The position numbers and the translations under genes were made by a program. Shown one piece after another: positions 34,415 through 47,973 of a DNA stretch of 64,000 bases. Numbering within the stretch: position 1 is the stretch's first letter; each line of letters begins with the position of its first letter. The notes beneath the pieces were generated by a model. That model searched no databases. It saw nothing but the letters and a program-made list of their open reading frames with translations, and was not told the origin of the DNA. Source of the DNA: Ophiodon elongatus (taxonomy: Eukaryota > Chordata > Actinopteri > Perciformes > Hexagrammidae); contig JACSYO010001494.1 in NCBI GenBank assembly GCA_016806645.1, forward strand, positions 1,448,001 to 1,512,000. Reading direction: 5' to 3'.

Positions 34415-37400
34415 CTATGCAAACAGAACACAGTGGCATTTCTGTAGCAGGCAAACACTTTGGACACCAGAGTGTGCAAACTAGTCTTAATGCGAGATAC
34501 ACCGATTCATGCTGTATTGTCATACGATCTGAAACAAATGCCTGAATCCTGAATGTGTGAATCACCAAAGCAATAACATAAACGAGTGAGTGGAGAACAA
34601 AGCACCAGTGGTATGTGAACCTACGAGGATACACACTTGTGGAAAAATTACATCTGCCCGGCTTCCAATGACGAGCAAGCAGACAAAGACTGTTACACTG
34701 TACATCATTGCCATAGCTTTTAAGGTCTCACATGCGGCACACGTTTGTAACTGAAGCTGCAGTTACCTCACAAGACCTTTTTTCCCCCCAGAGGCCACGG
34801 ACGTGATGAGCAAGTTTAAACATGTCATTCCTTCAGTGAAATCTCAAGTCACACAAACACATCAGATAATTACAGCAATAACTGTGAAAATAAATACCAT
34901 CTGAAGTGAAAACGTAAAAAGGAGGAATATCAACGGAAAATGTCGGGCTGATGTATTTCACTAAGACACATTGGTGCACATGGAAACCTCCGATGCAAGA
35001 GACACAAAGGATCTCTTGGGTACTCTCACTCACTGTTATACCAATCTATGATGTTTGAAAATTGACATTGTTTATGTGAAGTCTTTTTTTGAAGTACCTA
35101 CTTTTTTTCCTTTTTTTTTCTATTAACATGCCTCATCTACTGTATTTCTACTTCAGTTAGTGACTTTCTGCATTCCCCAGAATGCCTTTTGGCAACTGCA
35201 GAAAAAAGTTATGAACTTATTTTCAGCTGTGGGTTTTATGTGTTGGTGGACCGTGACAAAAATATAGTAAAAACAGAGTGACAGCCGTTATAAGTAGACT
35301 AAGACCGGTGCGCCCCTTATTCAGAGCAAACCTGTCTCGTGGTTGCATTGCATTCTGGTCTATTTAGGCTACTTTGGGATGGAGAATGTAACTGCTATGC
35401 TTCTCTTTTTTTTACTATGGATTTCTTCCTTTTTTGACTGTTGACTGTTGGTGCTACCTGGCAGCTCCAGAGAGGAACGAACCTTTCTTTTGGATGTTGA
35501 TGTTTACAGTTGCTGTTTTTGAAACATATTGTCCAACGAACCTCCACTGTAGATGCTGGAATTATGTAATTGTGATGACACATTGGCACAGTTTGGATAT
35601 CTGCAAGAAAAGAGAGTCAGAAATGTATATTTGTTTTGTTTTCGGTTGGATTTTTGCTGAAACATTTGACACCTGATTGGTCTTGACTGATCCAGAAACT
35701 GGAAACTGGTTGGAGCACTAATGCTGTCTAGTCACATGAGCCTTCACCGTGACAAACTAAAACACATTATGAAAAATGAATCATCGGTGATAAATTAAGA
35801 AGGTACATTTTGTCTTACATTAGACATTTTTCTACACACTGCCACAACCAGACCCCCAAACACATATAAGTGTTATGACATTAATCTTCTGGTCAGAAAA
35901 GACAAGGACACGTTTACATTGAATCTAGAATACATTTGAACAGGTGGATGTCACATCTATGGAAGCCCTTTTCTGCCACTGTGATGAAATAAACTGAATG
36001 AACTTAGTATCTCAAAATAAATAATAAGTATCTCAAAATAATTAATAAGTATCTCAAAATATGGACATATTATCTCAAAATAATGACTTAATATCTAAAG
36101 ATATGGACATAGTATAGCATGATTTCCTTCTGCTCAGACAATTTGTTAATAACCATAAAACATACCTGAATGTAAACTACCAGCATATATGATACACTGT
36201 AGTGTATGTCCATTAGGTGTCTCTAGGAAATGGACTAATGTTACATTTTTATCTTTCAAATGGTGATTTCACTATCCAGTGTATGTTGAGTTAGATAGAG
36301 TTAGTGAAAGAGCACACACCAACACGTCACCATGTTTCCTAAAGACATTTGATTTATCTGGGCTCCCTGACTCTTCGGATTAGAGCTCACAGGCAGATAT
36401 GCAAGGATGTAAATGTACTTATGTTTACACATGGACATCAAATCAGATTTATGATACTGACTTTTTTAACAGAAACACATTGTATGCATCCCAGAGAACT
36501 ACATCTTGTTCTTATGTTGTTTTCAATAATGTGGTGACACCAGTATTATGCACTTGAAGTGACACTAGACATTATGAATTGTAGTGAAGCTGAATGTTGA
36601 TGTAAATTCCCTTAAAATATTAAAGTATTCAAGTTGATATATTTACAAATGCATAACTGCTCAGACGTAAAACAATACATGACCACTTACGGTTTCTTGT
36701 AAAATGTTAAAAATGTTCTTGTTGTCATTATAATCAAATGGGCTGTATAAATAACTTGATTACCTTTTTAAATATGTATTCAATTTTATCTTATGCTGGA
36801 AAAATAAAAGTTGCAATAAATGTTTGGGGCGAACCCACGTATATTTAAAATATTGTTGCTGGCTTGGATCCTCAAACGTGGTTTCACACAAGATATGTAG
36901 ACAAGGAAAACCACAGGTGTAAATGATAAAACAAATGAATGATAATTTCCGTTCTTCGGTTTCAGGGCTACGGAATTGTACATGCTGGCTCACTGTCACA
37001 CTGCCATGACTTACTGGGACACCAAGATACAACTGAGCCATTGTGTTAATGTTATTAGTAACACCAATGCTTAACTGTTACAAAGCCTATAAAAGCATGA
37101 ATGTGTATGTTAATGCAAGGCACAGCATGTTTACTCTTTATAATTAGAGCCTTTATACACAGTATATTTATACTACACTTTATGTTCATGATGATTTAGC
37201 TTTCCGGTGAGTTGTACCCTTACTTTTTAATAATAAAAAACAACAACATGGCAAACAAATATTACGAAATATTGGTTAGAATCCTCCTAAACTCCTCCAA
37301 CAAAAAGCGAGATTGCCCATTGACTTTGATGATGACTAACATTAAAATAAATTATGGTCTTTCTATGGTATAAAAACTATATATCACACTGAAATAAATG

Positions 37401-38932
37401 AAGAGAAAGGTTGACAGCGATACAGTCACATTGTGTGGCTTTACACTCACTTGTGAACTTTGATCTCATGCGTGGTTATTTCTAGTCGTCTAATATAGTA
37501 TAGCTGATTACGTGTACATTGTGTTCAAGATCCACCACAGAATCAAAGCAGCACGTAACTTGAAAAATCCACCTGTTTTAGACATAGTTCGGAAAGGAGG
37601 AAATGCTGGAGGAAGAGAGCTGAATAATATACTGGAGTAGGGCTCTAGTAATCAGGGAAAAAGGTGCTTTACAAACGTCCTGCGAGAAACAGCACTGATG
37701 GGAACGTTTAGTCGTTATGAACATAGAAACTGACTGAAACCAGAAGATGGCAGTAATGCAACAAAAAGGATGCAAGCTGCCGTTAAACACTACAAAAGAA
37801 GAAGAAGAAGAAGCAGCACATGAAAAATCCCCAACGTGGTTTGGTTTCAACAGCTCGGCCACGTGACGTCGTTCCCCTCCCGGCCGCTAGGCGGCAGCAT
37901 CCCACACGGCTGGTAAACAAGTAACCCGGTCAGGAGCGCCGACGAACTGCTGTAACGAGCTATGAAAGGTTATTCCATAGGTGAGTGGACTCCGAAGTAC
38001 TTATTGAGTGTTAGCAACGTTATATTTACCATTTAGCAACTAAGTAAAACAGGCAATGCCGTTTATTGGCTAGCGAGCCCGTGGTGAGTTGCACGTGGCC
38101 TGAAATAATGAGTCCACGAACCTAATGAAGAAAAGTAACGTTTAAGCTAGCTAGCCCATCTGCTCCAGCTCGGTTTCCACTAAAGCCTGGAAAATGTCAC
38201 CCTCAGTCGAGAAGAGACGTCCTTTGCATCACGGTACACAAACAGCGACTTCTGTTGAAGAACATAGTACAATATGCCTGAACTGTGAAATGTATAAATG
38301 TTTGTTGTCGGCTCGTGTCGAGTAACGTTTTCGGCAAATACCTAAAAAAACACCACTTCCGGGAAAATCAACAAAAGCAATTTAAAATACGCAGTGGATC
38401 TGCCTTAACATAATATACTTAGGGCAGTGTTACATTTAATATCTATTATCACATGAGCGTCAATGAGGCTTTTATTTTGAAGGTACATTTACTTACCTTA
38501 CCTACTTACCTGACTTTTTAGGTACTTTAGCAATCAAACAAGAAAATACTTATGTAATTAAATAACACGATTGTTACTATGAATAGTGAAATTATTGGTC
38601 AAAATAAGCCATTATGGAAAAGTAAATAAAATATTGGTCTTGATCAGTTTATTCTTGACCTTCATAACGGCAGTTGACAAATTATTTTGAGATGATTTAT
38701 AGATATATAAATAGACGCCTGATGGCAAGAGCTCAGTCAGTTAATCTCAAGTCTTGACGCTGAATGCATATTTTTAAATTTCAGTGATGAAGAATGGATA
38801 TTGTTAATATACCTACAATCATTTTTTACATACTGACTTTTATACTTAAATTTGTCACAGCGAGATCAGACATTTTCCACAAAGCTTCCTCATCGTTCAT
38901 GTTTTCCTCTAGTGACTGGGTGGAATTCCAAC
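34415..38932. other. tmem151b 3' UTR, intergenic DNA and mtres1 promoter/5' UTR
   Basis: Candidate AATAAA signals near 35988 and 36803 for a long tmem151b 3' UTR. At 36007-36115 a TATCTCAAAATA motif recurs five times with variable spacers. From 37.86 kb the DNA is CpG-richer: CACGTGACGTCG (E-box/CRE-like, 37860-37871). A likely non-coding first exon of mtres1 ends at ATAG-gtgagt near 37980; its acceptor is CTCTAG at 38907-38912. Confidence 0.5.
37860..37871. promoter_or_regulatory. E-box/CRE-like element at the mtres1 promoter
   Basis: CACGTGACGTCG combines CACGTG and TGACGTC about 110 bp upstream of the inferred non-coding first exon donor. Promoter role inferred. Confidence 0.35.
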
Positions 38933-40056
38933 ATGCAGAGTTTGGTGGTGCAGGCACTAGCCATGAGGCAGCTTGGCCGGTTGAACCCCCGCCACCTGCT
39001 GGCTGCTGGATATGGACTGAGGCAGACTGAATGGTGTCCCAGGACCATCCACACGCGCCAGCTGTGGGGCTGCTCTGCTCTCCCCGCGCTCGGCTGTCAC
39101 CGGCCCGCTCTACTTGGTAGAGACGCTGTCAGGGGCTGGTCGGTCCACCATCCGAGGTTTAAAAGCAGCAAGAAGAAAGGCGCCGCGAGGACAGAGCAGG
39201 AGGACGAGGACGACGAGGATGATGATAAAAAAGACCCTGAGGACAGCGATTATGAAGACGAGGTGGTTGATGACCCAAATCTACCAAAGGACTATAAAGA
39301 CATGGAGAAATATGTGCCGTCCTTTCGGTACGATGTCATCATGAAAGCTGGCCTGGACATGTCACGCAAGTGAGTCGCTTCTTGTCGGCAGCCTTCACAG
39401 CTTTAAATGCCATATTATTTTTCTTTATAGCCGGCTTAATGTAAAGAAACAAGTGCTCGGCTGGTGGATTCCCGATCAGTGTTTTCCCAAACAAACATAT
39501 CAGGCAGTAATAATACAACACGTTTGTTTTTTGTCATGGTTTTAGTTACCCATGGTGTGCTACCTGTGGTGTGTCAGTCTCCTGCAGGAATAACGGATGG
39601 GATTTGGGCGACATTTGTAGCATAAACATGTTCAAACGTAACTTGTAAACAGCAGGGCCTTTAACCCGCTTTCCTTTTGTCTTACAACAGTAAAATTGAG
39701 GACGCCTTCTACAAAAACAAGCTCAGGCTAAACGGACAGAAACTCATCAAGAAAAGCAAAACGGTGAGTCGTGTTCGATTGCAAGTTACACATGCCCGCC
39801 ACAAATTCTCACCCTATCCACGTGTGCCTTGTGCCTCTTTTCTCATTTACTTCTACTCCGTTTCTGTATTCAGGTGAAAGTCGGGGACACCTTGGACCTG
39901 GTGCTGTCGGAGAACCAGGAGACAAACACGGTCACTCTGATGAGAGTCCTCCTCCAGAGCGTTTTGGGAGAATCCAAGAACGCAGAAAAGTACAAGGTCG
40001 CCCTAAGGCGCTGGAAAAGTGTAGAGCTTCCCAAAGATGAGGCCATTAAGCCATGA
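38933..40056 (+). CDS. mtres1: Mitochondrial transcription rescue factor 1 (C6orf203), S4-domain protein
   Basis: Exons 38933-39369, 39691-39763, 39874-40056, phases closing, 230 aa. Mitochondrial RNA-binding factor that sustains mitochondrial transcription under stress and acts with the large ribosomal subunit. The N-terminal ~80 residues are basic and Leu/Arg-rich as expected of a transit peptide. Then comes KSSKKKGAAR and an acidic run (DEDDEDDDKKDPEDSDYEDE). The conserved region DYKDMEKYVPSFRYDVIMKA leads into an S4-like RNA-binding fold, NKIEDAFYKNKLRLNGQKL, KVGDTLDLVL, and YKVALRRWKSVELPK at the end. The start ATG follows the CTCTAG acceptor by 20 nt. Poly(A) signal AATAAA at 40287-40292. 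The neighbours bend3 and pdss2 are the same as in human 6q21. Confidence 0.93.
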
Positions 40057-40286
40057 ACTTGGAACAGGACAGTGTTGACTGGGACGCCATTTGCCAGTGA
40101 AGGCAACCGCAGCAGCGGTAGAACTCAATGCGACCAAATGAGTGGCGTTCAAATGGTCTCCAAAAATTTGGATCTCTAATGGATTGTGATGGTTAACAGT
40201 TCTCAGTGTTTGTAGACATTATGCAGCTGTTTGGGAGAAAGATTTAAGAGTGTTTACCGTTCCCCACTATATTGTGTGACTCCTCC

Positions 40287-40292
40287 AATAAA
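40287..40292 (+). promoter_or_regulatory. AATAAA poly(A) signal of mtres1
   Basis: Canonical hexamer 231 nt after the stop codon, in a convergent gap with bend3 (40057-41133). That gap otherwise holds only the two 3' UTRs; a bend3 minus-strand signal may be TTTATT at 40613-40618. Confidence 0.6.
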
Positions 40293-41133
40293 GGTGCACT
40301 TTGACATTTTGAGATCATTGTCCTAATGAGTCGTTTGGTGGAGAGCTCACGACATTTTCTTGCAAGGTCATCAGAATCATTAGCTTTGTGGTACGTCGTT
40401 ATCGGGGCTAAAATGTAAAAATGGTAAGCACGAGTGGAAGCACTACTTATGTTGCGCAGTACAGAGAAGGATTCAGGAAGGGGTCACCTCTGAATCCTCT
40501 GGGTGTCAAACCCAGTATGTGTCAGTATCCAACAAGTCCAGTTTAGAGGAACAGGAACGCTTCGGTGTCATTACGTAAAACAGTCCAACCGTATGTCATT
40601 CATAGCTGTGATTTTATTAGAAATCGGTTACCATGATCCGTTGTCATGTTAAATTGTCTTTATAATATAAACTTCTATAAGAAGGCTTAACATAAGCACA
40701 TTGTTATTGAAACAGTGGTGGCACAATGCTACATCAGTAACTGCAAAGGAAACATATCACGTCATTGTGATCCATTTCTATCCATAGGGCAAATATGTGG
40801 CCTACGCTATTAGCTACTATCATCGTTATCGCTTTTAAGGCTACAACATTTATCGACAAAGTTTGTTAGATGAGCTATGACCATTTGGGCTCATAAATAG
40901 AAGCAGTTTTATCCAACAATAATAAGACTACATGAACTACAACATCTACTGCTGTAGTCGCAAGGTAAAAGAGGACTAAGAAGAGGACTGAAGAAACTCA
41001 TAACAGCTTGGCTTCATCCTACAGAGGACAGTTTGTAAAAAGTTCAACAAAGCGGTTTCAGCTTATATACTGTGTAATTATTATTATTATTTTTTCTTTC
41101 AACCAAGTGTTGCCTAACTGAATACTACGGTAA

Positions 41134-44026
41134 CTAGGACACAGTGCTTGACCTCTTGGCCTTCTTGAGGATGTCGCACTTCTTGCGATTGGGCCGCCGG
41201 CAGCGTTCGTCGATGCTCGGCACGCATTCGTAGTGCCACACCTCCTCCATCTTTTCCACAGGATACACCGCCTCCACGTAGTGGCGGATCAATCGGAGGC
41301 GGACGGGGTCCAGCTGCTTCTTGTTGCAAGCCCCCGAGTGGTTGTACTGCAGCCGCAGGTTCTCCTGAGTGAAGAGCTCCGGGAAGAGGCGCACCAACAA
41401 GCGGGCGGCAAAGTTCCCAACGGAGAGACTCTGCTGGACGATTTCCCGGACCTCCGCATCGGAGAGAAGGTAGAGGGAAGGTACGGGGAAGTCCGGCGTG
41501 GACACAACCAGCTCGTCCAGGGGGATTTTACAGAAGTCTTTGCTACTTTTCTCAGGAGGTAGAGAGGGAGCGTCCGAATCCTCCCTCATGCTGTCTGGGT
41601 TGAGCTGGTTCAGATGGCAGAGAAAGTCCTGCTCCGACTCGTGACCGTACACTTTGCGCTGCTGCAGATAGGATCTCCTCTGCTCCGTGTCCCGCCTCCT
41701 GCACCTCTCGTCCAGCTTGCCCACAAACTCCAACATCCACACGCGGTCGTTCTTGGCCCGGGAGTAGACCAACTGCACGTAGTGGCGGATGAGGTTCACG
41801 CGAACGGGGTCGAGCTGCTTTTTGCCGAGAGAGCCGCTGCAGTTGTATTGCTTCCGCGTGTTCTCGTGGGTGAAGAGCTCGGGGAACATGAGCACCAGCA
41901 GCCGAGAGGCAAAGTTCCCGATGGACAGGCTACAATCATAGTTGTTCTTCAGCTGCTCCCTGGACAACAGGTACTCCTGGGGAACGGTGAAATCGGGAAG
42001 AGGAACCTCGAGATTGTCAAAATCCATGGGCGTGAGAAGCGACTTTTTGGCCTTGCGACCGGGCCTTTCGTAATCGCCCACCTCCGGAACCTTAATAATA
42101 GAAACATCCCCGGGAAGGCTGGCCAGGTCATAGCCCTCGTCGTTGATGTTGTCAGGGTCACTCCCATTGCCGTTGCTGTGAGGACCCTCCAGAGCATCCT
42201 CCATGTGCTGAATACACACCTGAAGCCAGCTGTCCTCAGGCACGTCGGGGAAATTCGCTTCCATATACTTCCTTATTATTTCCATCTTGTCAGAGTCCAG
42301 AATGAGCTGCCCGACACTACTGAAGCGGCCGGAGCCTTCTGGCATTTTGCCTTCTTCGAAAACCTCGGGGAAGAGACGGTGCATGAGAAAGACAACAAAG
42401 TCCTCGGGCGAGGAGAACTCGTCCAGCTCCTCTGTGGCTTGCGTATCGAACGCGAGGTCGGACGCGGCCCCGCTGCTTTGCTGGTTATCCAACGGGATGT
42501 GCTCCTCCTGGCCCTGCTCGTTAATGAAGCGGTAGGTTTGAGGAGGCTCCGCCTTTATCGTGGCGCCTGTGATTGTCTGCTTCCTGAGCAGCCGAGCGCT
42601 CTCCATGTCCCTCTGTGCCCAGAAGCGGTTGAACAAGTCATTGATCTGCAGGAGGCATTCCTCCTGCCAGACGCTGTTGGTCTTGACCGAAGGGTAGCAC
42701 ACCTCGACGTAGTTACGGATCAGCTGCAGATGGAGGGACTCCAGCGTTCTCTTGCTCGCCATGCACTCATGAGCGCAGTCCCTGGCCTTGAACAGCTCCG
42801 GGAAGAGGTGCACCAGCAGCCGGCACCCGAGCTCCCCGGCGCTGGACGTCTGCTCCATCAGCTGATTCAGTTCTTCGCTTGTCAGCAGATACTCGGGGGG
42901 AGGCTGGAACTCCGTCACCATCTCGGCGGGCTTGATCTGCTTCTTTATTCGCAAGACTTCAAGGGTCAACAAGTCCACTTTGCTATGCAGCTGTGTCATG
43001 CTTGAATTGAGGGTGTTGAGAATGAGAAACATTTTCTCAATCAGCGGATAAAGGCTCGTGTCCGTTGACGGAGGTTGCCCCAAAGCGTCGATGGCGGGGG
43101 GGGTCTCCGACTGGCCATTTCCTTCGGAACTCTGGAGCTTGGACGAGAGGAGGCCGGCGTAGTGGAGCTGACTGGCGGCCCCCTGACTGGCCTGCAGCTC
43201 CAGATTCGGCGTGTTCCTCCTCTCCGAGATCCTGTGGGAGATACTGAAGAGAGGCTTCCTGTAGGAGACTCTGGGCTTCTGCTGGACGTAATTCCTCCTC
43301 TCCCCAGTTGTGGTGAGGCAAAGAGGCTCATGTCTGCCGCTCTCATCCATCAAGTGCCGCCTCATCTGGACAGAGTAAATAACAGTCAGAACAAATACGC
43401 CGTAAGGGACACCTTAATCTGTACAACAAATAGGATGTGGTGTCTCCGTGGTGTTTGGATACTCTGGATGTTAGCTCACCTCGCCAGAGAGTCTGGCTCT
43501 CTTGCTGCCGGAGAATTGGTTTGAGTAAGGGCCCATCCCTGCAGATGGCCGTTTACCAGCCTCGGGGGCTCCAGGAGACCCTCCTCCGAGTCCTTCAGGT
43601 GGCTCGCAAATAGCGAAGTCCTCCAATTCCTCCTTAACGTCCTGGACATGATTGTGATCTGCAAATATTGAGAGATTCACGTTTTTCTAAAAAGCAACTT
43701 GTTGTCTTGTTCTCATTTATAAATACACAGGAAATTTAATAGTGTTATTTAAAAAACAAACGTAGTATTTTTTGAGAATAGCATCGGACTCCTTGGAAAG
43801 ACTTGGTTTCTTTTCCACCTCAATGCAGTTGACCCACATAATGTTCATTATCTGACAATACTGGTGTCTGAATTTGACTGTTTATGTTTTTTGGTGACAA
43901 ACGGGTCTAGCTTTGCCATACTCCAACATATTGATTTTATTTGTAATTAAGAAGCAAGTAGTTGCGGTAGTTACCTTTCTCAAGCATTGCTTCTTCTGAA
44001 ACTTCTCCATACTCGGGGGAATTCAT
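41134..44026 (-). CDS. bend3: BEN domain-containing protein 3 (four BEN domains)
   Basis: Coding exons 43975-44026, 43480-43658 and 41134-43365, phases 1 and 0, giving 820 aa (human 828). Heterochromatin and CpG-binding repressor. It starts MNSPEYGEVSEEAMLEK like human MNSTEF. Exon 2 ends with a basic cluster SKRARLSGE, a likely nuclear signal. The large exon encodes a coiled segment (MFLILNTLNSSMTQLHSKVDLLTLEVLRIKKQ) and four BEN domains at about residues 237-325, 392-469, 542-632 and 707-799, each with an LF-PE-LF/VF core. BEN4, the DNA-binding one in mammals, contains QQSLSVGNFAARLLVRLFPE and LRLIRHYVEAVYPVEKMEEV and is nearly identical to human. BEN2 has lost the usual LDP-R stretch (residues 415-430). 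Conserved KVE-like sumoylation sites may be IKAEPP and IIKVPE. Confidence 0.96.
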
Positions 44027-44529
44027 AGCCTAGAAGAGTGAATCACAAACATATGAGGTCATAAAAAATCTAATATACATCACTAGCAAGTCAACACACA
44101 CGTTGTTACAGTAGAGACGAAACAATTGGTACATTTATTGATTAGTCCTTTGACAGAAAACAAACTGACAACCATTCTGATGATCAATTTATTTCTTAAG
44201 TATTTCTTTAAGCCGAAAGGAATTAATAACCCTCCGTCTTTCTGGCTTTTCTAACCTTTGGGATGTGGACTGTTTGTCTGACAACACAAGACATTCAAAT
44301 AAAAAAACGGACTTAAGTCCACCAAGCAAGGAGAAGTTGAGGTTTTCAACACGGGTCTAGAGTCCAAACTGCCCATTGCTGCTGTGCTATGAGCATGTGG
44401 GAGCTGGTCAGTGTGACCAGCTGCAGCCAAACACTGTAGCTGGTGCGCTGCCGAGCAGGCGAGGACCGACGCTGCCAACTCAATTAGTCTTTTTCCAGAG
44501 AATACAATCAGCTCGGTGCATTATTGCCG

Positions 44530-45110
44530 GGGACTGTAGTGCTGTGCGCACGCCACCGCACACCGAGTTGCCTCCTCGCGCTCCTCCAGCCGTTATTAGG
44601 CAGCTACTTCCTCATTCTTCCGCCCCATGAACCCATGAACCCTTGAACCAAAACACAAGACATTACGAGCTGCGGGAATGCGAGTCCGTCACAAACTTGT
44701 CATCTGAGCGACAGCGCCGGGTCACCGGGGACGTCGATGCGCGGCGGTGGTGTGGTGGCGCAACATCGTATATGTGAATTTTAATGACGCGGCAATGTTT
44801 GCGTGGACGAGTCCCTCCACCCCCCCTCCTCCTCCTCCTCGTTCCCCCTCTCCTGCTCGGACTCTTGTTAAATTAACGGTAAAGGCGCGTGACCGGCGGT
44901 TTGAGCTCACCTTCACGAGTCCACGCAACCCTTCAGGACGGTTAACGACGTGTCGGACATGTCTGCGGACTCTCGCGCTGCTGGATTTGCAGCTAACTGT
45001 TGTTCTTGTTGTTGATCATTTTTTTTCTTTTTCTTTTTTTTTTTTCCTCGCTCGGCTTCTGTGCTTTCTCGCGTGACGTGACCGGGGCGCGCGCCTGCTG
45101 TGTCACTTCC
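44530..45110 (-). promoter_or_regulatory. GC-rich region, likely bend3 promoter
   Basis: CpG-dense stretch with a CCTCCTCC-rich tract and GGCGCG runs, about 0.5-1.1 kb upstream of the first bend3 coding exon. A 5' non-coding exon is expected here but its donor was not fixed. Confidence 0.4.
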
Positions 45111-47259
45111 GCACAGCTGTGGAGAGAAGGGTGGGAAGAAAAAAAGAAAAGAAAAATCTAAAGTTATTATACCGTCTAAAGGAAATAACGTTGACGTTAA
45201 ACTCGTGTTATTCTGTTAAAACAATAGTTCTGCATTTTTAAAAAAAGTGTTTGACAGCTGTCATTACGCGGAGCCTCGCGCGAGGACTGGAGAAGCGAGA
45301 AACTCGTGCTGACACGTTTTAGCTTCGCTGCATATATGCAGGGTTTTTTCATTGTTATACAGTAAATTAAACCGTCCACATTATTTAAAAAAAAGCTAGA
45401 ATCACCTCCTTGACCAACTAAACCATTAAAAATGTTGCTTACATATTAGTGCACCTGTAATAATTATGTAATATAGCCTTCTGTACAGCCATAACATGTA
45501 GCAGAATAACACATTTTACCTAAATATTTGTACTTCGTGTAAATGTAAATAGTGGAGCGCAATGACTCCAGTCTCTAGTCATGAAAGTTGTTTAGTAAAG
45601 CAAAAGCAGAAGTGGGTAGGAGTGACACCTCTCGGAGCATTCATGATCTCTGTACACTTGAACCACATTGGGTTGGCGAACACCGCCCTCCAGTGGACAG
45701 AGGCCACAACCGCAGCAGCAGAGTGAGCTCTGGTCGCCCGCGGTGTCGTACCGTCACCCTGCGGCCTCTGGGCGCGTGTAAACCAGGAGGATAGCAACAG
45801 TCGAAATGGCACAGACTTTAAATTACACTAATTAGACAAAGGCGAATAAATTAGGAAGATTGTTATATTCATAACGACTTGGCAGTGACTTTCAAACCAC
45901 TCGATTTTCCAACATAATTAAACATGTTTATGCCAGAGAATGTTTTCTTTCACTGCATATATAGCTACTGTTTGTGCCCTAAACATTTTATTTTATTTGT
46001 TGTCAATAACTCATTTGACTTTTACTGTCTCCGACAAATATACCCGAGGAACTGATTTCTTTTTTTTTTTTTTTACAGATGTCTCTATCATGCTCCATGC
46101 AACTATTTATTAATTGAGGTAATGATCTGTAAATGCTATGCCAAAGACAAATTCATACCCCATTCGGTTGTACTGCATGTTGTCATTCTTTATACGGCAC
46201 AATCTTACTCTTCTTTCTGACAAAAACTGTGCCCAAAAAAGCGAGAAAAGCACTTGGATAAGTTTTGATAAGTCTGTACATCAACAATCACAGTATAAAA
46301 GATTATGGAGTCAAAACTTAAAAAAATAGAATAATGCATTGCTGTGAAATAAATTAGCTAGGAGCTGGTGGCAGCTGAAAGCAACTCAGTAAAAATATGA
46401 TTAAGAGGGAAATCATATGGAGCTGCACCGTATTGTTGCGAACCAGGGCAATTGGATATTTTTTTTGGGGGGGGGGGGCAGCAGCCACTGAGCAGGGACC
46501 GGTTAACTTGAGCTGGTGAACCAGTTTCCTCTCGTTTCAGTCGGTGAGATGTGAACGGATGACCTCACCGTGCCATAATTCTATCTTAATCATCGGCCAT
46601 TGCATATGCGCGCGCACACACACACACACGCGCACTAGCACCCAATGTTCTGTCTCCCAGCCGCGTGGACACGGAGGCGATATAACAAGACGACGTGCGG
46701 CCGCTGTGGTTCTCATTATCCGACTAATGAGCCGTCTCCATGGCAGTCTGATCTGTCAGCCAATGGAGCGAGCGGGGTGCCCCCTCCCCCTCCCCCCGTG
46801 CAGGAAGGGGTAGCACGGCTCCCCGGGTCAGCCGCGCGACGGGCTTGCGATGAGGGGGCCGGCGCGCGGCACTTAACACCGGGAAGAGCTCGTTAAAGTG
46901 TCATTTTTGGCCAATATGCTCGTCTGCGTCGAGGCGGGCCAACTAGCCGCGCTGCTCCCGTCGCGGGGGGGAACGACTCTCATCCGTCACCGTCCGCCAT
47001 ATGATGATATTAGCAGGTGTTTACTGAGAGGCCATTCAGAGGAAGACAAATGGTGGCGCTCATATCACTCCGCACCTCAGACTGTCGCGGTCATTTCACA
47101 CACCGGCTTATTCTGCATATAGGGGTCACAGGGGGGGATCTATCCCAGCATGCACTAGGAACGGAGCAGGGAAAACACCACGGACCATGGCATCAGTCCG
47201 TCACAGGGTTCAAACACTGACGGATAAATGCACGCGCTCCACGAGCCCGTGAACTCTAT

Positions 47260-47973
47260 GGCCCAATCTCAATCTCCACCCTTACGGACTCACGGACTTT
47301 GAGGCGCGCTCCCGCTAAATCCGTGAGGGTTTAGGGCTGTCCCATTGTCACATCATTGAGTGCTTGAGGCTCTCTGGTAGACATTTGAGCCCTTTATGAA
47401 CCCTTACGGTAAATCAGCATGATATGCCGACTTTGCCCAAGGGAATTACCCATAATTCATAGCAATGTGACGTTAAACACGCCGTTATCAATGGAAGCAT
47501 GGAGCCGTAAAAAAAAAGGTAAACAAAGAGGACAGCACGTGGGTGTTCAGCCCGATAAATTACATTTACAACAACATTAAGGATTAAAGATGGGACATGA
47601 AAACACATGAGATCAGAGGAATGCAAGCAGAGATTATATCTATTAAAAATATTTATTCATCAAACATTTCGTTTTGTTATTGAAGCTGTTTTGACCAAAA
47701 CGAGTAAATATATTATTGTTTTGAGCTGTTTTGACAAAAACGAGTAAATATATTATTTTAAATTACCTCAATTAACGACAGGTGAATTGTACACAATAGT
47801 ACACAAATTTGTTTGCTGTTGTCATGGTAACGTGGTATGTTGCAGCAAAGTGCTGTCCCATTCCTATTTACACCATTTCAAGCCCTCACAGTCTCTCACA
47901 CTCAACCACTTAACAGGTGACGTCAGTAAGTCCCTGAGGGTTCAGGGTTTAGGTGGGACATTGGGATTGGGCC
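47260..47973. mobile_element. Non-autonomous DNA transposon-like element with inverted ends
   Basis: Left end GGCCCAATCTCAATCTCCAC; the reverse complement of the right end is GGCCCAATCCCAATGTCCCA, and similarity continues imperfectly through CCCT/GGACT blocks. Length 714 bp, no coding capacity. It contains a 40-bp tandem pair (GCTGTTTTGAC...TATTATT) at 47685-47757. No convincing target-site duplication. Confidence 0.6.

Noticed and set aside
41614..43005. 463-codon open frame on the + strand opposite bend3.
   Set aside because: It lies exactly antisense to the 743-codon BEND3 exon, whose homology is unambiguous; GC-rich coding DNA often leaves such frames open.
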